From assembly GCA_045599325.1 (NCBI GenBank), contig JAZRVT010000011.1:1-49090 (forward strand): a stretch of DNA of 49,090 bases, given 5' to 3'. Positions 41,771 to 49,090 of this stretch are shown here, piece after piece. The first letter of the stretch is position 1; each line of letters begins with the position of its first letter. The DNA comes from Cacconaster sp045599325. GTDB taxonomy: Bacteria; Bacteroidota; Bacteroidia; Bacteroidales; UBA932. A program made the translations under genes and the position numbers. Below the pieces are notes generated by a model. That model did no database searches. It saw only the letters and a program-made list of their open reading frames with translations, and was not told the DNA's origin.

Positions 41771-42692
41771 CCTCTAATTTCAAATATTGGTAATACTGCC
41801 GGATGCCGGCCTCCAGCGGTCTCATTGAGACGGAGACCAGAGACTTCAGCTTGCCGATGTCAAGGACAAAGCGGGAGACATCAGTATTGCGTCTTTCTGA
41901 ATAGATGACTACCAGTTCTTTCCCTGTGACATCACGGACAATATCAAGAATCTGGTTTACCGAACAGCCTGTCCCGCTGCCGATGTTCACCACTTCACCG
42001 CTGACGTTCGACGAAAGCAGTGCCGAGACAGCTTCAGCAAGATCATCAATGAATATATAGTCCTTTACCGCCGACCCGTCACCCCAGACTGTCAGAGGCT
42101 CCCCCTCTATTGCCTTGCCAAGAGCGACTGAAATCAGCCCCTGCCTGCCGTGGATACTCTGTCCCTTCCCATAAGGGTTTGACGGTCTGAAGATAATATA
42201 TCTCAATCCATTTGCCGCTCCCTCATATTTAATGAAAGACTCTATCAGGGATTTGGACAATCCATAATACGAAATAGGGGCCACCGGGGAACCTTCTTTA
42301 ATCAGGTCACCTGAATTATTGCCATATATGGCCCCGCCGGTAGAGAAAAAGGCGAACCGGACATTCATTCTGCCGCACAGATGGACAATGTCGAACGTAG
42401 GCGACACCACCTGGGACAGTTCACGCCGGTATTCTTCGAAAGAGCTGTTGGGAAGCATCGTGGAGACCAGATGGACAACGCAGTCAATCCGATAATCAGC
42501 AATGGCCCTTTCAATCTTGTCCGTCTCCGACAGGCAGCCCCTGACTGCCGTCACGTCCAGACCTTCCAGCCTACGGAGAGAGGCACCGGCAGGCTCCAGT
42601 ACTACGGCTCTGTTGGAACCATCATTCAGGACCTGCCTGATCACTGCCGAACCGATGAAGCCGGCACCACCTAAGAAAAGAAAATTAGCCAT
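41757..42692 (-). CDS. NAD-dependent epimerase/dehydratase (extended SDR)
   Basis: 311 residues. The glycine motif GGAGFIGS is at the N-terminus; FFSTGGAIYG and YYGLSK (YxxxK) give the catalytic Tyr and Lys; FRPSNPYG and VNIGSGTG follow. This is the plan of UDP-glucose/UDP-GlcNAc 4-epimerases (GalE/WbpP group). Which nucleotide sugar it uses cannot be read from the sequence. It overlaps both neighbours, the GT gene upstream by 8 bp and the GT gene downstream by 14 bp. Confidence 0.88.
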   Translation of the reverse strand: MANFLFLGGAGFIGSAVIRQVLNDGSNRAVVLEPAGASLRRLEGLDVTAVRGCLSETDKIERAIADYRIDCVVHLVSTMLPNSSFEEYRRELSQVVSPTFDIVHLCGRMNVRFAFFSTGGAIYGNNSGDLIKEGSPVAPISYYGLSKSLIESFIKYEGAANGLRYIIFRPSNPYGKGQSIHGRQGLISVALGKAIEGEPLTVWGDGSAVKDYIFIDDLAEAVSALLSSNVSGEVVNIGSGTGCSVNQILDIVRDVTGKELVVIYSERRNTDVSRFVLDIGKLKSLVSVSMRPLEAGIRQYYQYLKLEDERL

Positions 42693-43692
42693 TGATCGAT
42701 TTTTCTACTTTGAATACTATTGACAGGATCCGATATGCAAATTTGGAGAAAAACATCTTGACTCTGCCAGGCTGTCCGAACTCTTCACACCAATACGACG
42801 GATCCCAGAAACCGGCCAGCGTATTTTCGAACAGGCGGTCATTGTAAAACTGTACAAACCGCGCGATGGATGCAGGACAGCGCAACTTCTGAAGAATCTG
42901 GATTCTCAGGAAATGGCAGACGTGCATAAAACCGTCCAGGGTCGCCTTCTTCATCGATTCGTTTTCAGCCACACGATAGAAGGCAATGGACCTGTCAAGC
43001 ATCCAGGCCTTGCGGAAGAAGGCCATTCTCGTAAAGAATCCATAATCGGAGCACGGATACTGATCCTCCCGGAATCCGCCCACTGCAATGACGGCCTCTC
43101 TTCTCAGGACAGAGCCGACGACATTGAAATCGTTGCCGTTCCATATGCTGTTGCATCTCTTCCTGCTCAGTTTCCCGCTTCCGGCCCCTTTATGCAAGAG
43201 CATATCAGATGCACACTGCACCGGGGTGAATCTGGAGAACAGAGCATCAGCCTCAACCTTCCGCAATGCAGACGAGACTTCATTCAGGAAATCAGACCCC
43301 ACCAGGTCGTCATCGTGAACCATAACCGCCCAGCGTCCTCTGGAGAGAAGATATCCGCGGTTCCAGTTGCCGACCATCCCTATATTGCTGCTGTTCTTGT
43401 AGTAGCGCATATTGCCAAGGCACTGATAGCCGGCCATCAGAATCTCAGTCTCATCACCGCGCTGCGGATTGTTGTCCACAACCAATATCTCATATGAGTG
43501 GGACCCTTCCATAGAAAGGATGCTGTCAAGTGTCTCTTTCAGAGTGCCGGCCCTGAGATAGGTGGGGACAAAAAACGAAAACTCAGGCGCTTCCGCTGCC
43601 TCATCACCGAATATCAGGGTGGAGACAACATCTGCGTGCTCTTCTGATGAAGGCCTGCAATCAAAGAAATCATATTCTCTGTCCACTTTCAT
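42685..43692 (-). CDS. GT2 family glycosyltransferase
   Basis: 335 residues. A ~36-residue N-terminal extension (DREYDFFDCRPSSEEHAD) precedes the GT-A domain, which starts at FSFFVPTYLRAGTL. Further motifs are ILVVDNNPQRGD and MVHDDDLVGSDF with the DxD-type metal site. The extension has no recognisable motif. It overlaps the flippase gene by 4 bp (ATGA) upstream and the SDR gene by 8 bp downstream. Confidence 0.9.
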   Translation of the reverse strand: MKVDREYDFFDCRPSSEEHADVVSTLIFGDEAAEAPEFSFFVPTYLRAGTLKETLDSILSMEGSHSYEILVVDNNPQRGDETEILMAGYQCLGNMRYYKNSSNIGMVGNWNRGYLLSRGRWAVMVHDDDLVGSDFLNEVSSALRKVEADALFSRFTPVQCASDMLLHKGAGSGKLSRKRCNSIWNGNDFNVVGSVLRREAVIAVGGFREDQYPCSDYGFFTRMAFFRKAWMLDRSIAFYRVAENESMKKATLDGFMHVCHFLRIQILQKLRCPASIARFVQFYNDRLFENTLAGFWDPSYWCEEFGQPGRVKMFFSKFAYRILSIVFKVEKSING

Positions 43693-45134
43693 CCGTTGCT
43701 TTTCTTCAATTGAGATTTAACATAGCCGCACATCCCTGATGCTCCCATCCGCAGGAAACGGAGGAATCCGGTCCCCTGTTCCCTGAGCACATATTCCGGC
43801 CATTTCCAATTATTGTATGCCAGCTGGCAGAGCCCCTGCGACAGCACAAGGCCGAGTATCCCCAGGCCAAGCCACTTCAGCGAAATGAATGACGTCAGTA
43901 TGATGAAGCCTCCGGATATGAGGCCGGCCTTGACGAAAGGGACACTGTTGCCGGCGACGATGATGGACGCGAAGGCCGAATGGTTCTGTTCCAGCAGCAC
44001 TACTATGCAATACAGCAGGACTATCGCTGTTGAAGGCAGGACAGTCTTTGAATGGATCAGGTCCAGTGCCGGCTGTCCCAGCAGAAGCAGAGCGGCGCAG
44101 CCCAGGATGTACAGCAGATAGAAAACAGCCATCGATGAGGAGAACTCCTTCATAAGGCTTTCATTGTCATTCTGAATCTTGTAGACTGCGAACTTCGGCT
44201 GGAGAGTATTGAAGAGCATCAGGGAGACAGTCCCCACCAGTGTCACAAGCTGTATCATCAAACCGTAGGACGAGACCTCCTCCAATGAGAGGAAGAGACC
44301 TGCGATGAACATACCCATCCTGTTGATTGCATATGCGCCGACGAAGTTGATGCCCAGTTTCTTTGCATTATACCATATTGTCGAGAACAGGCTGGACTGC
44401 TCTTCTCTGGAAATGTCGTGGCGGGCCAGTTCCTCACGCATTTCAGGGGTGAAGAAATAGCGGTAGCTGATGAACCTGGAGACAAAAGGGGAAATCAGAT
44501 TCGCCAGGCACAGGCCGAGCAGCGACAGCCCTGAATAGACGAAGACGATGCAGAGAATGATGTAGCAGAGCTTGGAGGCAATGACAGCGTACTTTGACTC
44601 CTTTATCTTCCCTGAACCGGTCAGAAGGGAGTTGTAGTAGGTGAAATAGACATTGAAGAATGTAGAGAGGCTGAACACCACCCAGACGGCCGGGGTATTC
44701 TGGACCGACTTGAATCCGTCTGTAGCGTACCAGATATATACAGTTCCACCTGTAAGCATAAGTGCGAGCACTATCAGGGAGAGTATCCTGTACACCTTCC
44801 TCGCCACCTTGATCATCGTCGCCAGAAGCCTGAAGTTGATGGTGTCAGATGTACTGTCGTTCTCTATGCCGTCTTTCTGAAGACTTTGTGCGCCGCCGAT
44901 GATATAAGATATGTTTCTTCCGAACTGCGGGGAAAAGCCGAAATCCAGCAGCCCGACGAGGGCGCTGATAGTCAGCATAAGATAGTTCAGGCCTATTTCC
45001 TCTGCAGGCAGCTTGTTAAGGATGAATGGCAGAACGATGATGCCGGCGGCAACCTGGAGGAACTGTGCGACATAGCTCCAGACCACATCCGACTTCGTGA
45101 TTCTGATATCTGTTTCTGCCATTGATTCTGTCAC
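43689..45134 (-). CDS. Polysaccharide flippase, Wzx/PST type
   Basis: 481 residues with about 12-14 transmembrane helices, MATE/MOP-fold polysaccharide exporter. The N-terminus VVWSYVAQFLQVAAGIIVLPFILNK-like pattern, starting at about residue 18, and the paired six-helix halves are typical of Wzx flippases, which turn lipid-linked repeat units from the cytoplasmic to the periplasmic side. Its presence implies a Wzy-dependent pathway, but no Wzy polymerase gene is in the window. ATGA overlaps on both sides. Confidence 0.9.
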   Translation of the reverse strand: MTESMAETDIRITKSDVVWSYVAQFLQVAAGIIVLPFILNKLPAEEIGLNYLMLTISALVGLLDFGFSPQFGRNISYIIGGAQSLQKDGIENDSTSDTINFRLLATMIKVARKVYRILSLIVLALMLTGGTVYIWYATDGFKSVQNTPAVWVVFSLSTFFNVYFTYYNSLLTGSGKIKESKYAVIASKLCYIILCIVFVYSGLSLLGLCLANLISPFVSRFISYRYFFTPEMREELARHDISREEQSSLFSTIWYNAKKLGINFVGAYAINRMGMFIAGLFLSLEEVSSYGLMIQLVTLVGTVSLMLFNTLQPKFAVYKIQNDNESLMKEFSSSMAVFYLLYILGCAALLLLGQPALDLIHSKTVLPSTAIVLLYCIVVLLEQNHSAFASIIVAGNSVPFVKAGLISGGFIILTSFISLKWLGLGILGLVLSQGLCQLAYNNWKWPEYVLREQGTGFLRFLRMGASGMCGYVKSQLKKSNG

Positions 45135-46000
45135 TCGCTTAAAAACAGGCGTATGCCATCCTCAAGTGTCACCTCAGCCTTCCACCCCGGCACAGTCCCG
45201 CCCTTCCACGGCACCATTACTTCGCGGTCACGGTACGGGCGCCCGCCCCATTCAATGTTGAGTTTCCTTCCTGAAACCCTTTCAAAAGTACCGGCAAGCT
45301 GCTTCAGCGGAATCTGTTCTCCAGAGCTGAGCACATATTCCGCCTTGAGGCAGGCATCTCCTGCCAGAAGGTCTGCCAGCCGTGAGAATCCCCGGACAAT
45401 GTCGGAGATATAGAGAATGTCCATCAGCTGTTCGCCGGGAGACATCTTCAGAACCTCACCGGATTCAGAGATGTCCTTGAAGAGCTTGAATATCTTGCGT
45501 CTGGTGTCATTCGGTCCATAAGTGTCGCAGAGTTTCAAGGTGCAGAACCTGATCCCGAAGACATCAGTATAGTACTTTGCCATATCTATGAACGCCTGCT
45601 TGCTGGCAGCATACAGGTTGACGGGGTTGTACTCCGTGTCTCTGACATTATAGTTCTGCCAGATGCTGCCTGTGTTCAGGAACCATCTGACTCCGGCCAT
45701 AGAGGCAGCCTCAAGGACAGCTGTTCCGAAAAAGACATTGGAAGAGACAAGGTCCTTTATCTGCCCGGGGGTGTGAACGGTCAGATAGAGGGACGCAAGG
45801 TGGATGATGCCCTCAATCTGATTGTCTTTCATATAACCGGACAGAGCCTCTATATCATCAGTCATCACGCAGCCCGGCAGGCCCAGTTTCTCAGGGTCAC
45901 CCGCAAACTGTCCGAGGATGAAAAGGTTATGCTCCTTGCGGAGTTCAGCCGTAAGGTTGGTCCCGATGAAGCCGGTTGCACCTGTCACAAGGATATTCAT
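45131..46000 (-). CDS. NAD(P)-dependent SDR, probable CDP-4-keto-dideoxyhexose reductase
   Basis: 289 residues. Rossmann motif TGATGFIGTN, then LNTGSIWQNY and NLYAASKQAFID (YxxxK catalytic pair). By eye it resembles RfbJ/RfbS-type abequose and paratose synthases and the AscF-type reductase, which reduce the C4 keto group of CDP-3,6-dideoxyhexuloses. Its place directly after rfbG, rfbH and an RmlC-type epimerase makes it the likely last step to CDP-ascarylose (inference). ATGA overlaps join it to both neighbours. Confidence 0.8.
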   Translation of the reverse strand: MNILVTGATGFIGTNLTAELRKEHNLFILGQFAGDPEKLGLPGCVMTDDIEALSGYMKDNQIEGIIHLASLYLTVHTPGQIKDLVSSNVFFGTAVLEAASMAGVRWFLNTGSIWQNYNVRDTEYNPVNLYAASKQAFIDMAKYYTDVFGIRFCTLKLCDTYGPNDTRRKIFKLFKDISESGEVLKMSPGEQLMDILYISDIVRGFSRLADLLAGDACLKAEYVLSSGEQIPLKQLAGTFERVSGRKLNIEWGGRPYRDREVMVPWKGGTVPGWKAEVTLEDGIRLFLSE

Positions 46001-46542
46001 ATCTGGAATGGCGAATTGAAATCTTTAAGTTTGACGAATGAGAGGTCACGACCCGACCTGACAGGGGCAGTTGTTTCCCAGTCGAAACCGATGGACATAG
46101 CGTCTATCCCGCAGTCGTGGTCACGTTCATAGCAGGTGGTCTGGGCATAATTGACTACAGTGTTGTCCTCAAGCGACCTGAACCCGTGTGCGAAACCTTT
46201 CGGGATATAGAGGTACTCCCCCTTTTCCGCCGAGAGGCGGATTGAGAAGCATTTGCCGTATGTGGCTGAACCGCGCCGTATATCCACCACGACATCTGTT
46301 ATGCTGCCGGCGCTGACATAGACGAGTTTCTCGTGGTCATAAGGAGGCGTCTGGAAATGCATCCCGCGGATGACATCCCTCCTGTTGGTAGAGAAATAGA
46401 ATTCCTTGAAATCAGTGGCAAGTCCGTTCTCGACAAAGAAATCATAATTGAACATCTTCTGAAAGCCTCCGCGGGCATCCGCGAAGCAGTCAGTGCCAAG
46501 GACAAGAAGTCCTGCAAAAGGGGTATTCCTTATTTCAATCAT
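45997..46542 (-). CDS. RmlC-type sugar epimerase (dTDP-4-dehydrorhamnose 3,5-epimerase family)
   Basis: 181 residues, cupin fold of the RmlC family: CFADARGGFQKMF, DVIRGMHFQTPP with the active-site His, VVVDIRRGS, IPKGFAHGFRSL, and CYERDHDCGID near the position of the catalytic Tyr. In a CDP-sugar cluster an RmlC homologue is expected to act as AscE, epimerising C5 of the CDP-3,6-dideoxy-4-hexulose on the path to L-ascarylose. A dTDP-rhamnose role is less likely, because rmlA, rmlB and rmlD are not here. ATGA overlaps with rfbG and with the SDR. Confidence 0.85.
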   Translation of the reverse strand: MIEIRNTPFAGLLVLGTDCFADARGGFQKMFNYDFFVENGLATDFKEFYFSTNRRDVIRGMHFQTPPYDHEKLVYVSAGSITDVVVDIRRGSATYGKCFSIRLSAEKGEYLYIPKGFAHGFRSLEDNTVVNYAQTTCYERDHDCGIDAMSIGFDWETTAPVRSGRDLSFVKLKDFNSPFQI

Positions 46543-47615
46543 TTACAGAACGAATCTATTTCTTTCACACAAATGTCATAGACATCTCCTCCGGCATATC
46601 TCCTGTACCAGTCGCAGGTCAGCGAGACACACTCCTCAGCATTGAGCCGCGGCCTCCAGCCCAGCCTGCTTTTTGCCTTGCCTATGTCAAGCATCAGCAG
46701 GTTTGCCTCGTGAAGAGCGCCTGGGGCGGAAACATCTTTCAGTTCTCCTCTCCCCATCTCCCTCACAATCGCAGAAGCCACATCCCACACCGTCAGCACA
46801 GAATCCTGCTCCGGACCGAAGTTCCATCCTTCACAGAAACGTGTCGGTTCATCCCACATTCTCTTTGCAAGCAGCAGATAGCCGCAAAGAGGCTCGAGCA
46901 CGTGCTGCCACGGCCTGACTGCCTTCGGGCTGCGGACCTCTACAGGCAGCCCGGCCTCAATCGCCCTGATGCAGTCGGGGATTATTCTGTCCTTTGCCCA
47001 GTCTCCACCGCCGATGACATTGCCGGCACGGGCGCTGGCAAGACTGACGTGGTGCCTTGCACCGTAATCGTCAGGATTGAAGTAACTGCGCCTCCAGGAC
47101 TGGATGGCAATCTCGCAGGCGCCTTTGGACGAGGAATAAGGGTCATATCCTCCGAAAGGGTCATCCTCCTTGTACCCAGTCAGCTGTTCCCTGTTGTCAT
47201 AGCACTTGTCGGTGGTTATCATCACCCCGGCCTTCACACTGTCCGTGGCCCGTATGGCCTCCATCACATTGATGGTTCCCATCACATTGGTCTGGTATGT
47301 TTCCACCGGAATCTCATAGCTGAGGCGGACAAGCGGCTGTGCGGCAAGGTGAAAGACAATCTCAGGCTTATGCTCTGCAAATATCTCCTTCATTCTTTCC
47401 CCGTCGCGGATGTCAGCACGGATATCGGCCGCAATCTTCTGACCTATGCCGGACAGCACGAAATTGTCCTTTCCGGAATAAGGGTCAAGGCCGACTCCGA
47501 CAACCTCAGCCCCGAGTCCGTGGAGCCATATGGAAAGCCAGGATCCCTTGAATCCGGTGTGGCCGGTGACGAGGACCCTCTTCCCCCTGTAAAAGCCGTT
47601 GAATATGTCTGTCAT
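46539..47615 (-). CDS. rfbG: CDP-glucose 4,6-dehydratase
   Basis: 358 residues, extended SDR. Glycine motif VTGHTGFKGSW with the characteristic HTGFKG of CDP-glucose dehydratases; YDPYSSSKGACEI supplies the catalytic Tyr/Lys; ARAGNVIGGGDWAKDRIIPD follows. It converts CDP-glucose to CDP-4-keto-6-deoxyglucose. It is placed between rfbH and the RmlC-type gene, each with a 4-bp overlap. It resembles DdhB/RfbG of the Yersinia and Salmonella dideoxyhexose pathways. Confidence 0.95.
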   Translation of the reverse strand: MTDIFNGFYRGKRVLVTGHTGFKGSWLSIWLHGLGAEVVGVGLDPYSGKDNFVLSGIGQKIAADIRADIRDGERMKEIFAEHKPEIVFHLAAQPLVRLSYEIPVETYQTNVMGTINVMEAIRATDSVKAGVMITTDKCYDNREQLTGYKEDDPFGGYDPYSSSKGACEIAIQSWRRSYFNPDDYGARHHVSLASARAGNVIGGGDWAKDRIIPDCIRAIEAGLPVEVRSPKAVRPWQHVLEPLCGYLLLAKRMWDEPTRFCEGWNFGPEQDSVLTVWDVASAIVREMGRGELKDVSAPGALHEANLLMLDIGKAKSRLGWRPRLNAEECVSLTCDWYRRYAGGDVYDICVKEIDSFCK

Positions 47616-48949
47616 CTTAAGCAGAACTCTTTTATGCTGTCAATCATATACTGAAGCTTCTCATCAGTCATCCCCGGGTAAACTCCTATCCAGAACGTAT
47701 CGTTCATAATACGGTCTGTCACCTCGAGAGACCCGTGGACTCGGTAGTCCTTCCCCGCAGCATACTGCTCAAATGCAGGATGCCTGAGCAGATTGCCTGC
47801 AAAGAGGTTGCGGGTCTGGATACGGCGCTCCTCAAGGAATCTGGTAAGATCAGTGCGGCTGAAGCCCGCATCCGGCTTCACTGTGATCAGGAAACCGAAC
47901 CAGCTTGGGCGGGAGTTCTCCTGAGGCACGGGAAGAATCAGTCCCGGAACCCCTTCAAGGCCCTTTTTCAGAAAGTCGAAATTATGACGCCGTGCAGCCA
48001 CGATACCATCGAGCTTCTCAAGCTGAGCGCATCCGATAGCGGCCTGCAGGTCAGTGGCCTTCAGATTGTAGCCGAGGTGGCTGTAGACATACTTGTGGTC
48101 ATATCCGGCAGGGAGCTGGCCGAACTGCCTGGTGAAGCGGCTTCCGCAGGTGTTGTCGACTCCGCCCACACACCAGCACTCGCGTCCCCAGTCACGGTAT
48201 GAGTTGACATATTTATGGAGTTCCGCGTTGTTTGTATAGACGGCACCGCCCTCGCCCATAGTCATATGGTGCGGCGGATAGAAGCTGCTTGTGCCGATAT
48301 CGCCTATCGTGCCTGTCTTCTTCCACTCACCGTCAATGAAATACTCAGATCCGAGAGCATCGCAGTTGTCCTCGACAAGCCAGAGACCGTGCCTGCGGCA
48401 GAATTCAACGACCGCCTGGAGATTGAACGGGTTGCCGAGGCTGTGGGCAAGCATCACGGCCCTGGTCTTCGGGCTGTATGCGGACTCAAGGGCAGATTCA
48501 TCGATATTGTACTCCGGGATGCTCATATCCACGAACACCGGGACTGCACCGTACTGGATAATCGGGGCCACCGTGGTCGGGAACCCGGCTGCGACAGTGA
48601 TGACCTCATCGCCTTTGCAGATTCTGCGCGCTCCCAGTTCAGGAGCCGTCAGGGCAGTGAATGCAAGGAGGTTGGCAGAGGAACCGGAATTGACAAGGCT
48701 GCAGTACTTCACGCCGAGCCACTGCGCCAGCCCCCGCTCAAACCTGCCCGCCCACGGACCGGCGGTAAGCCAGAAGTCCAGTGATGCATCCACGAGATTT
48801 ACCATCTCCGAATCGTCGAAATATCGGCCGCCATAGTTGATGCGCGTCCTGCCGGGCTCGAAAGCTCCGGCCGGAGAGTGGACCTCCCTGTAGTATTCTC
48901 TCGTCAGCGAAAGAATCTGCTCTTTCAATTCATCTTTCCTTGACATCAT
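47612..48949 (-). CDS. rfbH: CDP-4-keto-6-deoxy-D-glucose 3-dehydrase (E1)
   Basis: 445 residues from the ATG at 48949, which overlaps the rfbF stop codon (ATGA). A TTG 12 codons upstream is not needed. It has the PLP-fold of DegT/AHBA aminotransferases, but the usual Schiff-base Lys is replaced by His in SFYPPHHMTMGEGG, as in E1 enzymes that use PMP. The iron-sulfur ligands are present: EDNCDALG, then GRECWCVGGVDNTCG with C-x-C-x7-C spacing. It removes the C3 hydroxyl of CDP-4-keto-6-deoxyglucose together with an E3 reductase, which is not in the window. Confidence 0.95.
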   Translation of the reverse strand: MMSRKDELKEQILSLTREYYREVHSPAGAFEPGRTRINYGGRYFDDSEMVNLVDASLDFWLTAGPWAGRFERGLAQWLGVKYCSLVNSGSSANLLAFTALTAPELGARRICKGDEVITVAAGFPTTVAPIIQYGAVPVFVDMSIPEYNIDESALESAYSPKTRAVMLAHSLGNPFNLQAVVEFCRRHGLWLVEDNCDALGSEYFIDGEWKKTGTIGDIGTSSFYPPHHMTMGEGGAVYTNNAELHKYVNSYRDWGRECWCVGGVDNTCGSRFTRQFGQLPAGYDHKYVYSHLGYNLKATDLQAAIGCAQLEKLDGIVAARRHNFDFLKKGLEGVPGLILPVPQENSRPSWFGFLITVKPDAGFSRTDLTRFLEERRIQTRNLFAGNLLRHPAFEQYAAGKDYRVHGSLEVTDRIMNDTFWIGVYPGMTDEKLQYMIDSIKEFCLR

Positions 48950-49090
48950 TCCCAAGTTTTCCAAGGTGCGGAACCTGATTCCCAAAGTCTTTCAAGCTGA
49001 TTCTTCTCACGGAGAGTGTCCATACACTGCCAGAATCCCCTGTGAGTATAGGCCATAAGTTCATTCCTTTCAAGGAGGCTGGTCATCGGG
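48946..49090 (-). CDS. rfbF: Glucose-1-phosphate cytidylyltransferase, C-terminal end, cut by window
   Basis: Only the last 47 codons are visible, ending with a TGA at 48946-48948. The residues NELMAYTHRGFWQCMDTLRE and the ending APWKTWE match the C-terminus of RfbF (GFWQPMDTLRD..., APWK.W). The complete enzyme makes CDP-glucose from CTP and glucose 1-phosphate, the first step of the CDP-dideoxysugar pathway. The gene is too short here for catalytic motifs to show. It precedes rfbH with a 4-bp overlap. Confidence 0.9.
   Translation of the reverse strand, partial: PMTSLLERNELMAYTHRGFWQCMDTLREKNQLERLWESGSAPWKTWE

Noticed and set aside
46710..47654. 314-residue open frame opposite rfbG
   Set aside because: No recognisable domain; rfbG on the other strand is complete and part of the overlapping gene chain.
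1..49090. tRNA or rRNA genes, CRISPR arrays, insertion sequences, prophage genes, riboswitches
   Set aside because: No intergenic gap exceeds 160 bp, and none shows cloverleaf ends, regular spaced repeats, transposase frames or a riboswitch core that I can recognise.

Overview
The window is a chromosomal segment of a Bacteroidota bacterium, most likely a moderately GC-rich member of the Bacteroidales. The evidence is a short primary sigma factor of the Bacteroidetes type, several TAnnTTTG (-7) promoter boxes in place of the E. coli -10 box, Bacteroidetes-restricted families (DUF5020 outer membrane protein, DUF4296 lipoprotein, YfhO, WbsX) and dense gene packing with 1-14 bp overlaps. The genus cannot be resolved by eye. 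I saw no rRNA, tRNA, CRISPR array, transposase or phage gene.

Layout. 1-667 is the 3' part of a D-2-hydroxyacid dehydrogenase gene. Between it and the next, convergent gene lies a nested inverted-repeat element (674-785). From 13992 down to 825 runs a long minus-strand gene train: DUF4296 lipoprotein, radical SAM enzyme, deoC, an SAH/MTA-type deaminase, a K+/H+ antiporter, a RelA/SpoT-type alarmone synthetase, an HD-hydrolase/APH-kinase fusion, an RsbW-like kinase, an orphan THI5-like binding protein, a Cache-HAMP-SpoIIE phosphatase, a STAS protein, a secreted metallophosphoesterase and, after a 130-bp gap, a DUF5020 outer membrane protein. This is the part of the window most likely to hold an undescribed system. 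It looks like a partner-switching module with its own extracytoplasmic ligand-binding subunit, encoded next to a split alarmone synthetase/hydrolase pair.

14057-32597 is mostly housekeeping: two uncharacterised membrane proteins, pheT, ftsY, an Asp/Glu racemase, a polyprenol-phosphate sugar synthase, a DUF3089 lipoprotein, tex, a ClC-CBS transporter, a small acidic protein, ygiQ, argS, an AGCS symporter, rpoD and an anchored DegP/Q protease. A hairpin with a T-run lies between the protease gene and rpoD, only 7 bp from the rpoD start codon.

32614-39079 is a plus-strand run: dnaN, a DnaQ-like exonuclease, a shrunken protein resembling fumarylacetoacetate hydrolases, YfhO, a GT-A-like protein and a GT2 glycosyltransferase. 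It meets the surface-polysaccharide locus tail to tail.

49090-39056 (minus strand) is a surface-polysaccharide locus in which consecutive genes overlap from the window edge down to the acyltransferase: rfbF (3' end), rfbH, rfbG, an RmlC-type epimerase, an SDR reductase, a Wzx-type flippase, GT2, an SDR epimerase, GT2 and a hexapeptide acyltransferase; a WbsX protein follows after 49 bp. The sugar genes fit synthesis of a CDP-3,6-dideoxyhexose. The RmlC-type epimerase plus a reductase specifically suggests CDP-L-ascarylose. The E3-type reductase partner of RfbH is not in the window.
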